The position numbers and the translations under genes were made by a program. From Bacillota bacterium (lineage in GTDB: Bacteria; Bacillota; Clostridia; Lachnospirales; Lachnospiraceae), in NCBI GenBank assembly GCA_023441965.1, contig JAEZNB010000018.1:1-23742 (forward strand): a DNA stretch of 23,742 nt, read 5' to 3'. The notes under the pieces are model-generated. The model ran no database searches. It had not been told where the DNA came from and saw nothing but the letters and a program-made list of their open reading frames with translations. The stretch's first letter is position 1. The number at the start of each line of letters is the position of its first letter. This document shows positions 1-8,292 of this stretch, piece after piece.

Positions 1-2270
1 ACCAGGGCAAGCTTCAGCTCATTGCCTGTTATCGTAAAGCTTCCATTGTCCGTATCCCCTGCTCCGGAGACCAGCGTAAAGGTAAAGGAGCTTCCGGCAT
101 CCGGGTCCGTACCTGTCAGGGTCCCTATGGTGGTTCCGACTGCGGTATTCTCTGTTACCTCGGAATTGGACAGGCTGATTCCCGTCGGTGCTTCATTCAC
201 ATCTCCCACTGATATGGTAAATTGTTTTTCATAGGTCAGGCCATCGTTATCCGTTACCCTGATTCTGATCTCATAGGAAGCCTTGGACTCATAGTCAAAT
301 ACTTCGGCGCTCTCTAAGTCTGTACCGTTTATTACAAAGGAAGCGTTGTCCGTATCCCCTGCTCCGCTGACCAGCGTATAAGTAAAGGTGCTTCCTGCAT
401 CCGGATCTGTACATGACAGGGTCCCTATGGTGGTTCCGACCGCAGAGTTCTCTGCTGCCTCGGTCTCGGACAGACTGATATCCGTCGGGGCCTCATTCAC
501 ATCCTCCACCGTTATGGTAAACTGCTTCTCATAATATAAGCCGCTGTCATCAGTCGCCCGGATCCGGATCTGATAGCTTGCCTTCGTCTCATAATCCGGT
601 ACTGCTGCCAGCTTCAGCTCATTTCCTGTGATCGTGAAGCTTGCATTATCCGTACTGCCTGCTCCGGCTACCAGGGTATAGGTAAAGCTGCTGCTGTCCT
701 CATCACTGGCGCTTAAGCTGGCTACTCTAGTACCTACGGCAGTGTTCTCGGCTATGCTGCTTTCTGACAGGGTGATATCGGTCGGTGGCTCGTCACCGTC
801 TGTGATAGTAATCGTAAACTGCTTCTCATAGCTTAAGGCTCCATCACTGATACCTATCCTGATGCTATAGCTGGACTTTGTTTCATAATCCGGTACGATG
901 GCAAGCTTCAGCTCATCGCCATCTATTGTAAAGCTTGCATTATCGGTATCCCCTGCTCCGGAAACCAGTCCATAGATAAAGGAGCTTCCGGCATCCGGGT
1001 CATCACCTGTCAGGGTTCCTATGACTGTTCCGACAGCAGAATTCTCTTCTACTTCGGAAGAGGACAGATTGATATCCGTCGGTGCTTCATTTACATCGAT
1101 TACCTGGATCGTAAAGGCCATCTCATCATATAATCCAACATGACTTGTAGCTCGAACTCGAACACTAAAAGTGTTCTTGGTCTCATAGTCAGCAGTGATA
1201 TTCGATCGCAGATGACGACCGTCTATGTAAAAGCTGGCGTTGTCGGAATCACCGTCTCCGGCTACCAAGCTGAGGGTAATTTCATCCCCATGGTCATCAA
1301 TCGTGATGATCCCTGCATTACTGCCTGGTGGATCATTTTCATATATGGCTGCACTGGCTATACCGATAATAACCGGTGGATCACTACCGTCTATTATCGT
1401 AATTATAAATGACCTCTCCTCAGTCAGGGTACCGTCACTGACAGCAACCCTGATGCTGTAGCTGTCCTTGACTTCAAAGTCAGGAACAATACCCAGCTTT
1501 AATTCATTTCCATCAATAAGAAAGCTGCCATTATCATCATCACCGGTCCCCGATACAAGAGAATAAGTAAGTGTTGCACCGGTATCCGGATCAATAGCCG
1601 AGAAGGTTCCGATTACCGTACCTGCCTCACTGTGTTCCAGCACGCTGCATTCGGATAGATCAAGGTCTGTCGGCGCCTCATTTATATCCGTAACGGATAT
1701 GGTAAAGCTCTTCTCATAGCTTAAAGCTCCGTCACTGACCTGAATACGAACAGAATAAGAGGATTTTACTTCATAGTCCGTATCAGTGTTTATCTTCAGC
1801 TCATTCCCAGCTATGGTAAAGCTGTCATTGTCTGTAGCTCCGGCACCCGGAACCAGAGTATAGCTTAAGCTGCTATCCGCATCCTGGTCTATTCCCGATA
1901 AAGTGCCGATGGTCGTACCGAGAGCTGAATTTTCAGGCAGCGTTGCATTAGAAAGCGTAAGATCTGTCGGTGCTTCATTGACATCCGCTATACTGATCAC
2001 GAATTCTTTGACAAAACTGCCCCCGGCCTCATCCTCCGTCCGAATTCGGAGTGTGTAGCCAGATTTTACTTCAAAATCCGGAACTGTATTCAGCAGCAGA
2101 TCACTGCCGGATATGGTGAATGCCTCATTGTCAGGGTAAAAGGCTGTATCAACAAGGGAATAGGTAAAAAAAGTGCTGTCAGCATCTGTCGTACTAAGTC
2201 CACCAACCTTCGTTCCTACTGCCGAATTCTCCTGGATGCTGCTTGAATCCAGAGAAAGATTCGTTGGTGC
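1..2270 (-). repeat. Coding tandem array of cadherin-like repeats (7 complete, 1 partial)
   Basis: Within the surface-protein gene, units of roughly 290-300 bases begin near 2270, 1980, 1680, 1386, 1092, 795, 510 and 195 and run in the coding (minus) direction. Units starting at 1092, 795, 510 and 195 are closely similar at DNA level; those nearer the N-terminus have diverged more. The unit starting at 1386 is the most aberrant: it begins PPVIIGIAS instead of APTDI and lacks the usual DPDAG. The gradient suggests recent duplication toward the C-terminal side. Confidence 0.85.
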
Positions 2271-3149
2271 TTCTGTTATAACACTCAAGGAAGCGTAATT
2301 TGAAGAAGAGGTGTGTATCCCTTCACCGGTTACATTACAGCGATAGAGATTGTTGTTCATGGCAGCAGTTGCTCCTGTGATACTTAGGGTCGATGTGGTC
2401 GCACCGCTATATACTCCCCCATTAGAGATATTGGTATAGCCGGTCCCTGTTCCCGAGGTATCTACCTGCCACTGATAGGTTACGGAATTACCTATTGCAG
2501 TCACACCAAAGCTTGTATTCTCGCCCGATTTTATAGATCTACTACTAGGCTGTGTCTTAATGGCTGGACTAAGTGAGATATTAAAGTTATCGAACAGCAG
2601 CTGTACATCATCGTTCCAGCTTAGCGTAAAGGAAGTAATTCCATGAAAAGCCGATGAGGGTGTCACCACGACAGTGTTACCCTTACTCAAAGTAAAATCT
2701 TCAGTGACTGATCCAGTCTTTAAGGACAGGGTATCAGTTGCATGATCATCAACAAAACTGCCTTTGCCACATACAAAGCTTTCCACCGAGAAGTATTTTC
2801 CGTCTGCCAGTCTCACGGTAATCGTTCCCTTGGGCTTATATGCAAGCATCGTCGCCCAATCCAGATAAGCCATCGCAACCACATAGTCATTCATATATAC
2901 GGGATTAAATCCTAACATAACTTCCCCGCTATTAGAATCCATATAGCAGTTCGTCACATAATCATCAACCGTAATGGATGAGCTGATTACCAGGGTATAT
3001 CCGCTCTTTGTCTCTGATATGGTATTGTCCATTTCACTCTCCGACTCCATCGTATCAAATCCGAAGGTGATAGCCGAAGCCATGCCTGCCGGTAACAGAA
3101 AGGCCAGCAGGCAGGTCAATACTGCTCCATATAGTAATTTCCTTAGCAT
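1..3149 (-). CDS. Giant secreted cadherin-like repeat surface protein (3' end outside window)
   Basis: This frame is open from the ATG at 3149 to the left edge (about 1049 codons, no stop), so the C-terminus and any cell-wall anchor are not seen. AGGAGG at 3158-3163 sits 8 bases before the ATG. The N-terminus (MLRKLLYGAV, then a hydrophobic run ending GMASA) is a signal peptide. Next come a beta-rich domain of about 165 residues ending near a DNFNIS motif, one Ig-like domain (about 2280-2575, with YQWQVD and LYRCNV), and then cadherin-like repeats of about 98 residues. Each repeat has an ENSAVGT-like segment, DPDAG, DNASF, DYETK and a closing DVNEAPTD, which resembles the calcium-binding linker of cadherins. 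I infer an extracellular calcium-stiffened stalk or adhesin. It lies 25 bases after three collar-protein genes and is probably co-transcribed with them. The family is clear; the ligand and exact role are unknown. Confidence 0.9.
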   Translation of the reverse strand, partial: MLRKLLYGAVLTCLLAFLLPAGMASAITFGFDTMESESEMDNTISETKSGYTLVISSSITVDDYVTNCYMDSNSGEVMLGFNPVYMNDYVVAMAYLDWATMLAYKPKGTITVRLADGKYFSVESFVCGKGSFVDDHATDTLSLKTGSVTEDFTLSKGNTVVVTPSSAFHGITSFTLSWNDDVQLLFDNFNISLSPAIKTQPSSRSIKSGENTSFGVTAIGNSVTYQWQVDTSGTGTGYTNISNGGVYSGATTSTLSITGATAAMNNNLYRCNVTGEGIHTSSSNYASLSVITEAPTNLSLDSSSIQENSAVGTKVGGLSTTDADSTFFTYSLVDTAFYPDNEAFTISGSDLLLNTVPDFEVKSGYTLRIRTEDEAGGSFVKEFVISIADVNEAPTDLTLSNATLPENSALGTTIGTLSGIDQDADSSLSYTLVPGAGATDNDSFTIAGNELKINTDTDYEVKSSYSVRIQVSDGALSYEKSFTISVTDINEAPTDLDLSECSVLEHSEAGTVIGTFSAIDPDTGATLTYSLVSGTGDDDNGSFLIDGNELKLGIVPDFEVKDSYSIRVAVSDGTLTEERSFIITIIDGSDPPVIIGIASAAIYENDPPGSNAGIITIDDHGDEITLSLVAGDGDSDNASFYIDGRHLRSNITADYETKNTFSVRVRATSHVGLYDEMAFTIQVIDVNEAPTDINLSSSEVEENSAVGTVIGTLTGDDPDAGSSFIYGLVSGAGDTDNASFTIDGDELKLAIVPDYETKSSYSIRIGISDGALSYEKQFTITITDGDEPPTDITLSESSIAENTAVGTRVASLSASDEDSSSFTYTLVAGAGSTDNASFTITGNELKLAAVPDYETKASYQIRIRATDDSGLYYEKQFTITVEDVNEAPTDISLSETEAAENSAVGTTIGTLSCTDPDAGSTFTYTLVSGAGDTDNASFVINGTDLESAEVFDYESKASYEIRIRVTDNDGLTYEKQFTISVGDVNEAPTGISLSNSEVTENTAVGTTIGTLTGTDPDAGSSFTFTLVSGAGDTDNGSFTITGNELKLAL

Positions 3150-3174
3150 CCTTTTCCCCTCCTATCCGGTGCAA

Positions 3175-3699
3175 TCACCACCAAGACGGATAATGTCCTG
3201 TAACACATATGATATATTTCAGAGTCAGAAAGGGCTGCATATTCTCATGGGCAACTCCTGCTCCGCTTACGGATACTGTCTCTGAGTTCAGCATGGTATC
3301 AGGTACTTCCGTATTATACATATTGATGCCGTTTCCGGGTGTGCCGAAAAGATTATTGGTACCAACACCAGCGCCAACTGCATTCGGGTTATTGTTGGCA
3401 TAGACCAGGTGTCCATGGGGCGGGACTTGGTTTAAAGTCAATGGAACCTTCTCTGACCCTCCCATTTCTCCGGCATTATGATAAGAACCTCCGGGAAGCT
3501 GTCCTGCTCCAAGCACTACCCTTCCACGTAAATCAGGTAAGGCGAAGTTATTTCCGCTTCCGCCATATGTATAACCAATGATAGAAAATAAAGCTTGATA
3601 ATATTGAACTGATAGCAATCTCCCGTCACAAGGCAAGAATTCACTGGGTATCCGTTGTGGCGATGACCATAGTAAGACCTGACCTATAACTGCTTCCAT
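3175..3699 (-). CDS. Phage tail collar domain protein (microcystin-dependent protein type), third of triad
   Basis: This 174-residue protein matches the phage tail-collar / microcystin-dependent protein family (PF07484 type). It has an N-terminal GQVLLW segment, the CDGRLL motif, SIIGYTYGGSG, LPDLRGRV, GGSEKVPLT, VPPHGHL, and a C-terminal YIICVTGHYP. The start is ATG at 3699, preceded by AGGGG 8 bases upstream; a TTG six codons earlier falls within that ribosome-binding region. No signal peptide is visible. It lies 42 bases after the second collar gene and 25 bases before the cadherin-like protein. In phages this fold forms fibre tips or collars. Chromosomal copies like these are widespread in bacteria and their function is not established; a fibre or adhesin subunit is inference. 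Confidence 0.88.
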   Translation of the reverse strand: MEAVIGQVLLWSSPQRIPSEFLPCDGRLLSVQYYQALFSIIGYTYGGSGNNFALPDLRGRVVLGAGQLPGGSYHNAGEMGGSEKVPLTLNQVPPHGHLVYANNNPNAVGAGVGTNNLFGTPGNGINMYNTEVPDTMLNSETVSVSGAGVAHENMQPFLTLKYIICVTGHYPSWW

Positions 3700-3741
3700 T
3701 TTTACATCCCCTTTCAAATGAATGATAAATTCGTATTTTCT

Positions 3742-4272
3742 TTACTGTCTTACCGGATATAGACCGTCAACACATATAATGTACCAGAATGTGGTATATG
3801 GCTGAAGGTTTGTATGTGCATTCCCAAGCCCGTTCAAAGGACTTAATGTAGCAGGGTGCAAAGCAACAAAATCGGTGGAACTGCTATACTGCTTGTATAG
3901 TTGAGTCGCAGCAATACCGGCTTTCGACACTCCGGGTACCTTGTTTGAATCCGGCTGGCTTGAGCCTGTCGTGGTAAAGTTCGTATTTGTCCGAATATAA
4001 TGACTATGATTCGGAATCTCAGAAGCGGTAAGTGCAACGTTCTCAGTTCCACCGGATACTGCTGTAGTTGATGCTGCTCCTACAGCGACCCGTCCATTCA
4101 GATTTGGCAGAAAAAAATCATTACCGTCTCGCCCATAACGGTAGCCGATTATACTAAACAGTGCTGACCATTGAGCGGGATTCATCCTTCTTCCGTCACA
4201 GAAATACCAACCTCGAGGTAGCCTGTTAGTTACCCAAGGAATAATTGAACCTGTAAAATATAAATCATCCAT
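3742..4272 (-). CDS. Phage tail collar domain protein, second of triad
   Basis: This 176-residue paralogue of its neighbours has the same order of motifs: GSIIPW, YFCDGRR, FSIIGYRYGRDG, FLPNLNGRV, GGTENVALT, IPNHSHY, and a C-terminal YIICVDGLYP. Two cysteines, in CDG and in IIC, are kept in all three proteins and could pair. The start ATG at 4272 follows GGAG by 8 bases. The central segment (about residues 95-150) is the most divergent part compared with the siblings, as expected for the exposed tip of a fibre. It is most likely co-transcribed from the promoter near 4970-4999. The family call is firm; the function is unknown. Confidence 0.88.
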   Translation of the reverse strand: MDDLYFTGSIIPWVTNRLPRGWYFCDGRRMNPAQWSALFSIIGYRYGRDGNDFFLPNLNGRVAVGAASTTAVSGGTENVALTASEIPNHSHYIRTNTNFTTTGSSQPDSNKVPGVSKAGIAATQLYKQYSSSTDFVALHPATLSPLNGLGNAHTNLQPYTTFWYIICVDGLYPVRQ

Positions 4273-4344
4273 ATGCTCATCTCCATTCTATTAAATTATT
4301 CAGAGGCCTAGCCCCAGCCCTTGGTATCGATGCCACATCCCATG

Positions 4345-4887
4345 TTAGTCAGCATCTGACATTGGATACATACCATCCAAGCAAATAATATAGGTGATCT
4401 CCTGAAAGGGCATCTGGTTCGCATGGGCTGCTCCCATACCGGTTGAGAGTGACACAGAGACCGCATTAAGGTTACTCAGTGTTGCTCCCGAAGCATCATC
4501 ATAAAAGGTTACATTTGTGTTGTCCAAGGCACTTAAGGTACTGTTTGCTGTTGGAGTTGATTGGGTTCCCACATTTTGTGATACATTGAAGGCATGGGTA
4601 TGCGCCGGGAGATTCTCTGCCTGAAGCATAACCGTATTCGATCCGCCGAACTGGCCCATGCTCCGGGGAGTTAAGCCTGGCGCCTGTCCATCTCCTATCG
4701 GTACCATGTTCATTAAGTTAGGCAGTCTGAAGGTATTTACTCCATCTCCTCCATAAGTAACTCCAATAAGAGAATATAAGGCCCCATATTCTGCTATGCT
4801 GAGCTCACTTCCGTCACATATAGCCCAACCCGCGGGAGCATAGTTGCCGGCAAACCCAATGATTAAGCCTATACAAGCATCTTCCAT
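4345..4887 (-). CDS. Phage tail collar domain protein, first of triad
   Basis: This 180-residue protein has the collar signature: IGFAGNYAPAGW, AICDGSEL, YSLIGVTYGGDG, FRLPNLMNMV, GGSNTVMLQ, LPAHTHAF, a variable serine/threonine-rich segment, and YIICLDGMYP. It is closest to the standard microcystin-dependent protein consensus of the three. AAAGGAG precedes the ATG at 4887. It is the promoter-proximal gene of the four-gene minus-strand cluster. No terminase, capsid, portal or sheath gene is near, which argues against a prophage. The three paralogues differ in sequence, so each may be a distinct subunit rather than a redundant copy. The role is unknown. Confidence 0.88.
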   Translation of the reverse strand: MEDACIGLIIGFAGNYAPAGWAICDGSELSIAEYGALYSLIGVTYGGDGVNTFRLPNLMNMVPIGDGQAPGLTPRSMGQFGGSNTVMLQAENLPAHTHAFNVSQNVGTQSTPTANSTLSALDNTNVTFYDDASGATLSNLNAVSVSLSTGMGAAHANQMPFQEITYIICLDGMYPMSDAD

Positions 4888-4910
4888 AGTTTCTTCTCCT
4901 TTCTTCTGGG

Positions 4911-4937
4911 TGCATCCGGTGATTCCCTAAGGATGCA
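4911..4937 (-). other. Leader hairpin upstream of collar operon
   Basis: TGCATCC (4911-4917) and GGATGCA (4931-4937) form a 7-bp stem with a 13-base loop in the 5' leader, immediately before the AAAGGAG ribosome-binding site. It may affect translation or mRNA stability. The stem is short, so this is tentative. Confidence 0.4.
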
Positions 4938-4969
4938 AATTTTTTTGAGGCTTTCCACCTGTTTTTTAC

Positions 4970-4999
4970 ATTATAACCGAAATTTTTCCAGCGAATCAA
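4970..4999 (-). promoter_or_regulatory. Sigma-A promoter of collar/cadherin operon
   Basis: Reading the minus strand, TTGATT (4994-4999) and a perfect TATAAT (4970-4975) are separated by 18 bases. Initiation would fall near 4963, giving a leader of about 75 bases. Confidence 0.65.
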
Positions 5000-5061
5000 G
5001 CGAATCCTTACTATATTATCCATTAAAGTGGGATTTTTTTAAATATTCCGTTTATTATTAC

Positions 5062-5096
5062 CATAAAAAGGGCCTGCCACTTTATTGTGGCAGGCC
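5062..5096 (-). terminator. Intrinsic terminator after the membrane protein gene
   Basis: GGCCTGCCAC (5071-5080) and GTGGCAGGCC (5087-5096) form a perfect 10-bp stem with a 6-base loop. On the minus strand the stem is followed by CTTTTTATGG, a U-run, so it ends the gene at 5148-5633 before the collar operon promoter. Confidence 0.85.
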
Positions 5097-5147
5097 TGAT
5101 GCTGCTTATCTGTTCTTTTCCATGAAACTATTTTCCAAAGGTTACTC

Positions 5148-5633
5148 TTATTTTGCTTTCTTCAACTCCCTGCACCTCTTTGATTTCAGAAAATAGAGAT
5201 ACCATCCGATACTAAATGCCAATATATATGCAAAGGGCACGACCAATTCTCCGATCACCATCTGCTCTACGGTTTGGTATCGATCATTTCCCTCACCGAT
5301 CAGATGCCTGTGGTTTACATTGAAAACATACATAAGGATGATACAGCCTACATAATAAACCACTCGCAGAAGCAGATAAAGCTTAGCCAGGGGAAGCGTT
5401 TTTTTATTCATCTTATAACTGTTTACTGCAGTTAATAGGATAAACAAGATGCTTATGATACACAGCCCGATGATGATTGCCCGCTGGACAGGGCTCGAAT
5501 ATGCTTCACAAAGCTGGGCTGTAAAGGAAAAGGTCTGCAGTGTGTCGATCACAATGAGCATGATGATAAACACCAGTAAAAAGCCTCTTTTCTCTTCATC
5601 GTATTCATATGGTTTTCTAAACATCTCATCCAT
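5148..5633 (-). CDS. Small four-helix membrane protein, DUF2569-like
   Basis: This is a 161-residue integral membrane protein with four hydrophobic segments, beginning near GFLLVFIIML, IIIGLCIISI, YLLLRVVYYV and VPFAYILAFS. The C-terminus (WYLYFLKSKRCRELKK) has the aromatic-LKSKR ending typical of DUF2569-type membrane proteins; the match is tentative. I chose ATG at 5633 because AAGGAGG lies 8 bases upstream; a TTG 15 codons earlier keeps the frame open but has no comparable site. It forms a single-gene unit with its own promoter (5684-5712) and terminator (5062-5096), divergent from the chemotaxis receptor. The function is unknown. Confidence 0.75.
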   Translation of the reverse strand: MDEMFRKPYEYDEEKRGFLLVFIIMLIVIDTLQTFSFTAQLCEAYSSPVQRAIIIGLCIISILFILLTAVNSYKMNKKTLPLAKLYLLLRVVYYVGCIILMYVFNVNHRHLIGEGNDRYQTVEQMVIGELVVPFAYILAFSIGWYLYFLKSKRCRELKKAK

Positions 5634-5683
5634 GTATCTATCCTCCTTAGGTATCTTATCACGAGCCGATTTCAGCAAGATTC

Positions 5684-5712
5684 ATTATAACTCATATTCC
5701 ATTATATAGCAA
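5684..5712 (-). promoter_or_regulatory. Sigma-A promoter of the DUF2569-like gene
   Basis: On the minus strand TTGCTA (5707-5712), a 17-base spacer and TATAAT (5684-5689) lie about 50 bases before the ATG at 5633. Confidence 0.65.
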
Positions 5713-5822
5713 TTACTTTGACGAAAATCGATCACTGCTATCTCACTCCGGCCACCGGTAACTGTGCTTGTTGCGATTGAAGAGGTTAATAAATAATATA
5801 TTTGTGAATATATTGTCAGTTC

Positions 5823-5851
5823 TTGAATGATTCTATATAAAATGGTATAAT
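5823..5851 (+). promoter_or_regulatory. Sigma-A promoter of chemotaxis receptor
   Basis: TTGAAT (5823-5828), 17 bases and TATAAT (5846-5851) lie about 65 bases before the start. The surrounding DNA is very AT-rich. I see no clear flagellar-type sigma-D promoter. Confidence 0.7.
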
Positions 5852-5916
5852 TTCTATATAAATATATATATATTGCATTTTAGAATAGAATTATAAAAAA
5901 CATTGGAGGATATGCC

Positions 5917-8145
5917 ATGAAAGATAGTGATCAGCATAGCTTATGGTCTAGGTGGAAAGCTGTATTCTTTAAAATATTAGCATCCGTGAGTAAGATAGCC
6001 CATAATGTAAAAAAACCGAAGATAGGCGGAGTGAAGCCGCGGTATGTTAAGAACAAACAACCGGGTAATGCTCAGAAGTTGAATTTCTTTTCAACTTTGA
6101 GATTTCGGCTGATTGCATCCTTTTTAATACCGATTTCCTCAATCATCGTTATCGGTCTGATATCATCGGGCCGGGCTTCCAAAGGACTCGAAGATAACTT
6201 TAAGGGTTCTACAGCAAACTCGATTACTATGGCGGCGGAATATCTGCGATTTGGTTTAGGAACCGTGGTAGCCACAAGTAACCAGTATGCCAGTGATACC
6301 GAGCTCATCAATTACCTCGGAAACCGCGGAGATACGAAGCAGCTCGGCAATACCCGAAGTCAGATTCATAAATCCATATCAACCAGGATATCAACAGATG
6401 AGTTCATCAAGAATATCTATATCATTACAGACAGTACCTTTTCCATAAGTACGACACAGTATAAATTTAACGACGGCTTCTACGCCGGTTTTGCAGAAAC
6501 CGAGATAGGTAAATATCTGATTGCGAACCGCTTCAGCATCGTCTGGGACGGTGAGGATGAGTATTTGGACAGCAGATTGAAGACCGGGCCGAATGACTAT
6601 GCCCTGCGTCTGATCAGAGGCTTCGGTAATCTGGACTCCGTTCAGATTATAGATGTCAAAGCAGAAACCGTACTGAATATTCTGGCGGGTCTTGCTATTG
6701 ACAAATCCGCTTATCTGGGATTCATCGCACCGGACGGCCGGGAATTGATCGATCATTCACAGGACGGGACAGCGGAAGATGGGAATAAGGAAGCCACTGC
6801 TTCGGAAGCTTCCTCTCCTATATTTTCAAACGAAACCTTCTATATGGATGCAGTTCAATCAGAGTTAACTTCCGGATCATATGATGTAAACTACCGGGGA
6901 GAGCCTTATCTCTTCCTATATTCTAAGGTCGGTGATACCGGCTCCATGATTTGCTCCCTGATGCCGATGTCTGCCATCAACAGTCAGGCAGCGAAAATCA
7001 GGTTAATTACACTGGCCAACGTTGTTGGCTCCTGTATATTGGCAATCCTTACGGTCATACTGCTGTCTCTAAGCATTGACAAGACCATCAAGGGCATCAA
7101 TGCCAAGCTGAAACTGGCAGCAAAGGGCGACCTTACCGTGAAATTCACCTCTAGGCGTAAGGATGAATTCTATATCCTGACCGAAGAGTTGCAGACCACC
7201 TTTGATAATATGAGTGTGCTGATCACTCAGGTGAAGAATACCAGCAGTGAGGTATTGGAATCCTCCTCCGATCTGTCTAAAACCTCTGAGAGGTTCCTCC
7301 AGTCAGCGGAAGACATCTCAAATGCCATGACCGAGATTGAAATGGGCGTCAATCAGGAGGCCAATAATGCTGAGGAATGCCTGAACCTGATGGATCAGCT
7401 GTCAAAGCGGATCGAGCTGGTCAGTGAAAGCACTTCGGAAATCGGTCAGATTGCAGATAATACGAAGAAACGGGTCGTGGAAGGAACTCATACCACCGAT
7501 GAACTGAATCAGCAGACCGCTTCTACCATAGCGATTACTACAAATATCATTCAGGAAATCGAAAAGCTGGCTGAGAAATCCTCCTCCATCTATGCGATTA
7601 TCAACGTTATCAATGATATCGTTAACCAGACCAACCTACTGGCATTGAACGCTTCCATCGAAGCTGCAAGGGCCGGGGAATACGGTAAGGGTTTTGCTGT
7701 AGTAGCAAATGAAGTCAGAATTCTTGCCGAGAAGTCCAAGTCCTCTGTAGCGGATATCAAGAATATCATAAACAGCATTCAGGAGGATACCACCAGTGTG
7801 GCTGGGATTGCCAAGCAGGCAGAACAGGTGCTTAAGCTCCAGGAGAATGCCGTGAAGAATACTACCGTCTCCTATCAGGATATTAATGAGAGTGTTGAGA
7901 AGCTGGTCGTATTCCTGCAATACATTACCGAGAATGTATCGAATATAAACGATGCCAGAATCAGTACCTTAGCAGCCATTGAGAATATCTCCGCTGTTCT
8001 TGAGGAGATTGCCGCTTCCTCCAATAATGTCAGCCAGGTATCCGGTGAACAGCTGAAGTCGGTAGAGTCTCTGAATACTGCGGCCAGTAAGTTAAGCTCC
8101 AATGCAAACAACCTGGTACAGGAGGTACAGAAGTTTAAGGTTTAA
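5917..8145 (+). CDS. Methyl-accepting chemotaxis protein
   Basis: This is a 742-residue transmembrane receptor. An unusual basic cytoplasmic N-terminus of about 60 residues (lysine/arginine-rich, with KKPKIGG) comes before TM1 (FRLIASFLIPISSIIVIG, about 64-82). An extracellular sensor of about 280 residues, probably of the Cache type, ends at TM2 (about 362-388). A HAMP domain follows (KLAAKGDLTV, about 398-440), then the coiled-coil signalling domain. The highly conserved hairpin tip at about 570-605 reads NLLALNASIEAARAGEYGKG, then FAVVANEVR. It should form a ternary complex with CheA and CheW and control flagellar direction; the ligand cannot be read from sequence. GGAGG lies 7 bases before the ATG. 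No C-terminal CheR-binding pentapeptide is seen. It is a monocistronic unit. Confidence 0.95.
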   Translation: MKDSDQHSLWSRWKAVFFKILASVSKIAHNVKKPKIGGVKPRYVKNKQPGNAQKLNFFSTLRFRLIASFLIPISSIIVIGLISSGRASKGLEDNFKGSTANSITMAAEYLRFGLGTVVATSNQYASDTELINYLGNRGDTKQLGNTRSQIHKSISTRISTDEFIKNIYIITDSTFSISTTQYKFNDGFYAGFAETEIGKYLIANRFSIVWDGEDEYLDSRLKTGPNDYALRLIRGFGNLDSVQIIDVKAETVLNILAGLAIDKSAYLGFIAPDGRELIDHSQDGTAEDGNKEATASEASSPIFSNETFYMDAVQSELTSGSYDVNYRGEPYLFLYSKVGDTGSMICSLMPMSAINSQAAKIRLITLANVVGSCILAILTVILLSLSIDKTIKGINAKLKLAAKGDLTVKFTSRRKDEFYILTEELQTTFDNMSVLITQVKNTSSEVLESSSDLSKTSERFLQSAEDISNAMTEIEMGVNQEANNAEECLNLMDQLSKRIELVSESTSEIGQIADNTKKRVVEGTHTTDELNQQTASTIAITTNIIQEIEKLAEKSSSIYAIINVINDIVNQTNLLALNASIEAARAGEYGKGFAVVANEVRILAEKSKSSVADIKNIINSIQEDTTSVAGIAKQAEQVLKLQENAVKNTTVSYQDINESVEKLVVFLQYITENVSNINDARISTLAAIENISAVLEEIAASSNNVSQVSGEQLKSVESLNTAASKLSSNANNLVQEVQKFKV

Positions 8146-8189
8146 AGAATCAGTATCCTAACACGAAATGTAATTTCATAGTATGAACA

Positions 8190-8221
8190 AAAGCCTGCCA
8201 GGGGGTGTTGGCAGGCTTTTA
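8190..8221. terminator. Bidirectional intrinsic terminator between receptor and deacetylase
   Basis: AAGCCTGCCA (8191-8200) and TGGCAGGCTT (8209-8218) form a 10-bp stem with an 8-base loop. TTTTATT follows on the plus strand and CTTTTGTT on the minus strand, so it can end both converging genes. The stem core GCCTGCCA is also used in the terminator at 5071-5096. Confidence 0.85.
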
Positions 8222-8292
8222 TTCATGACAAGTGAACTGTTCTTGAGTTCATCCTGTGTGCACTATTGCTTGATGTTACGGATTATGGTAAT

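Noticed and set aside
1140..1461. Short plus-strand open frames opposite the cadherin-like gene
   Set aside because: They lie antisense to a clear repeat-protein gene, lack ribosome-binding sites and have no family resemblance.
1..4887. Prophage or diversity-generating retroelement around the collar genes
   Set aside because: No terminase, portal, capsid, sheath, integrase or reverse transcriptase is visible, and there are no template/variable repeat pairs in the window.
4911..4943. Plus-strand terminator formed by the 4911-4937 hairpin and following T-run
   Set aside because: No plus-strand gene lies upstream, and the stem is only 7 bp with a 13-base loop; it is better seen as part of the minus-strand leader.
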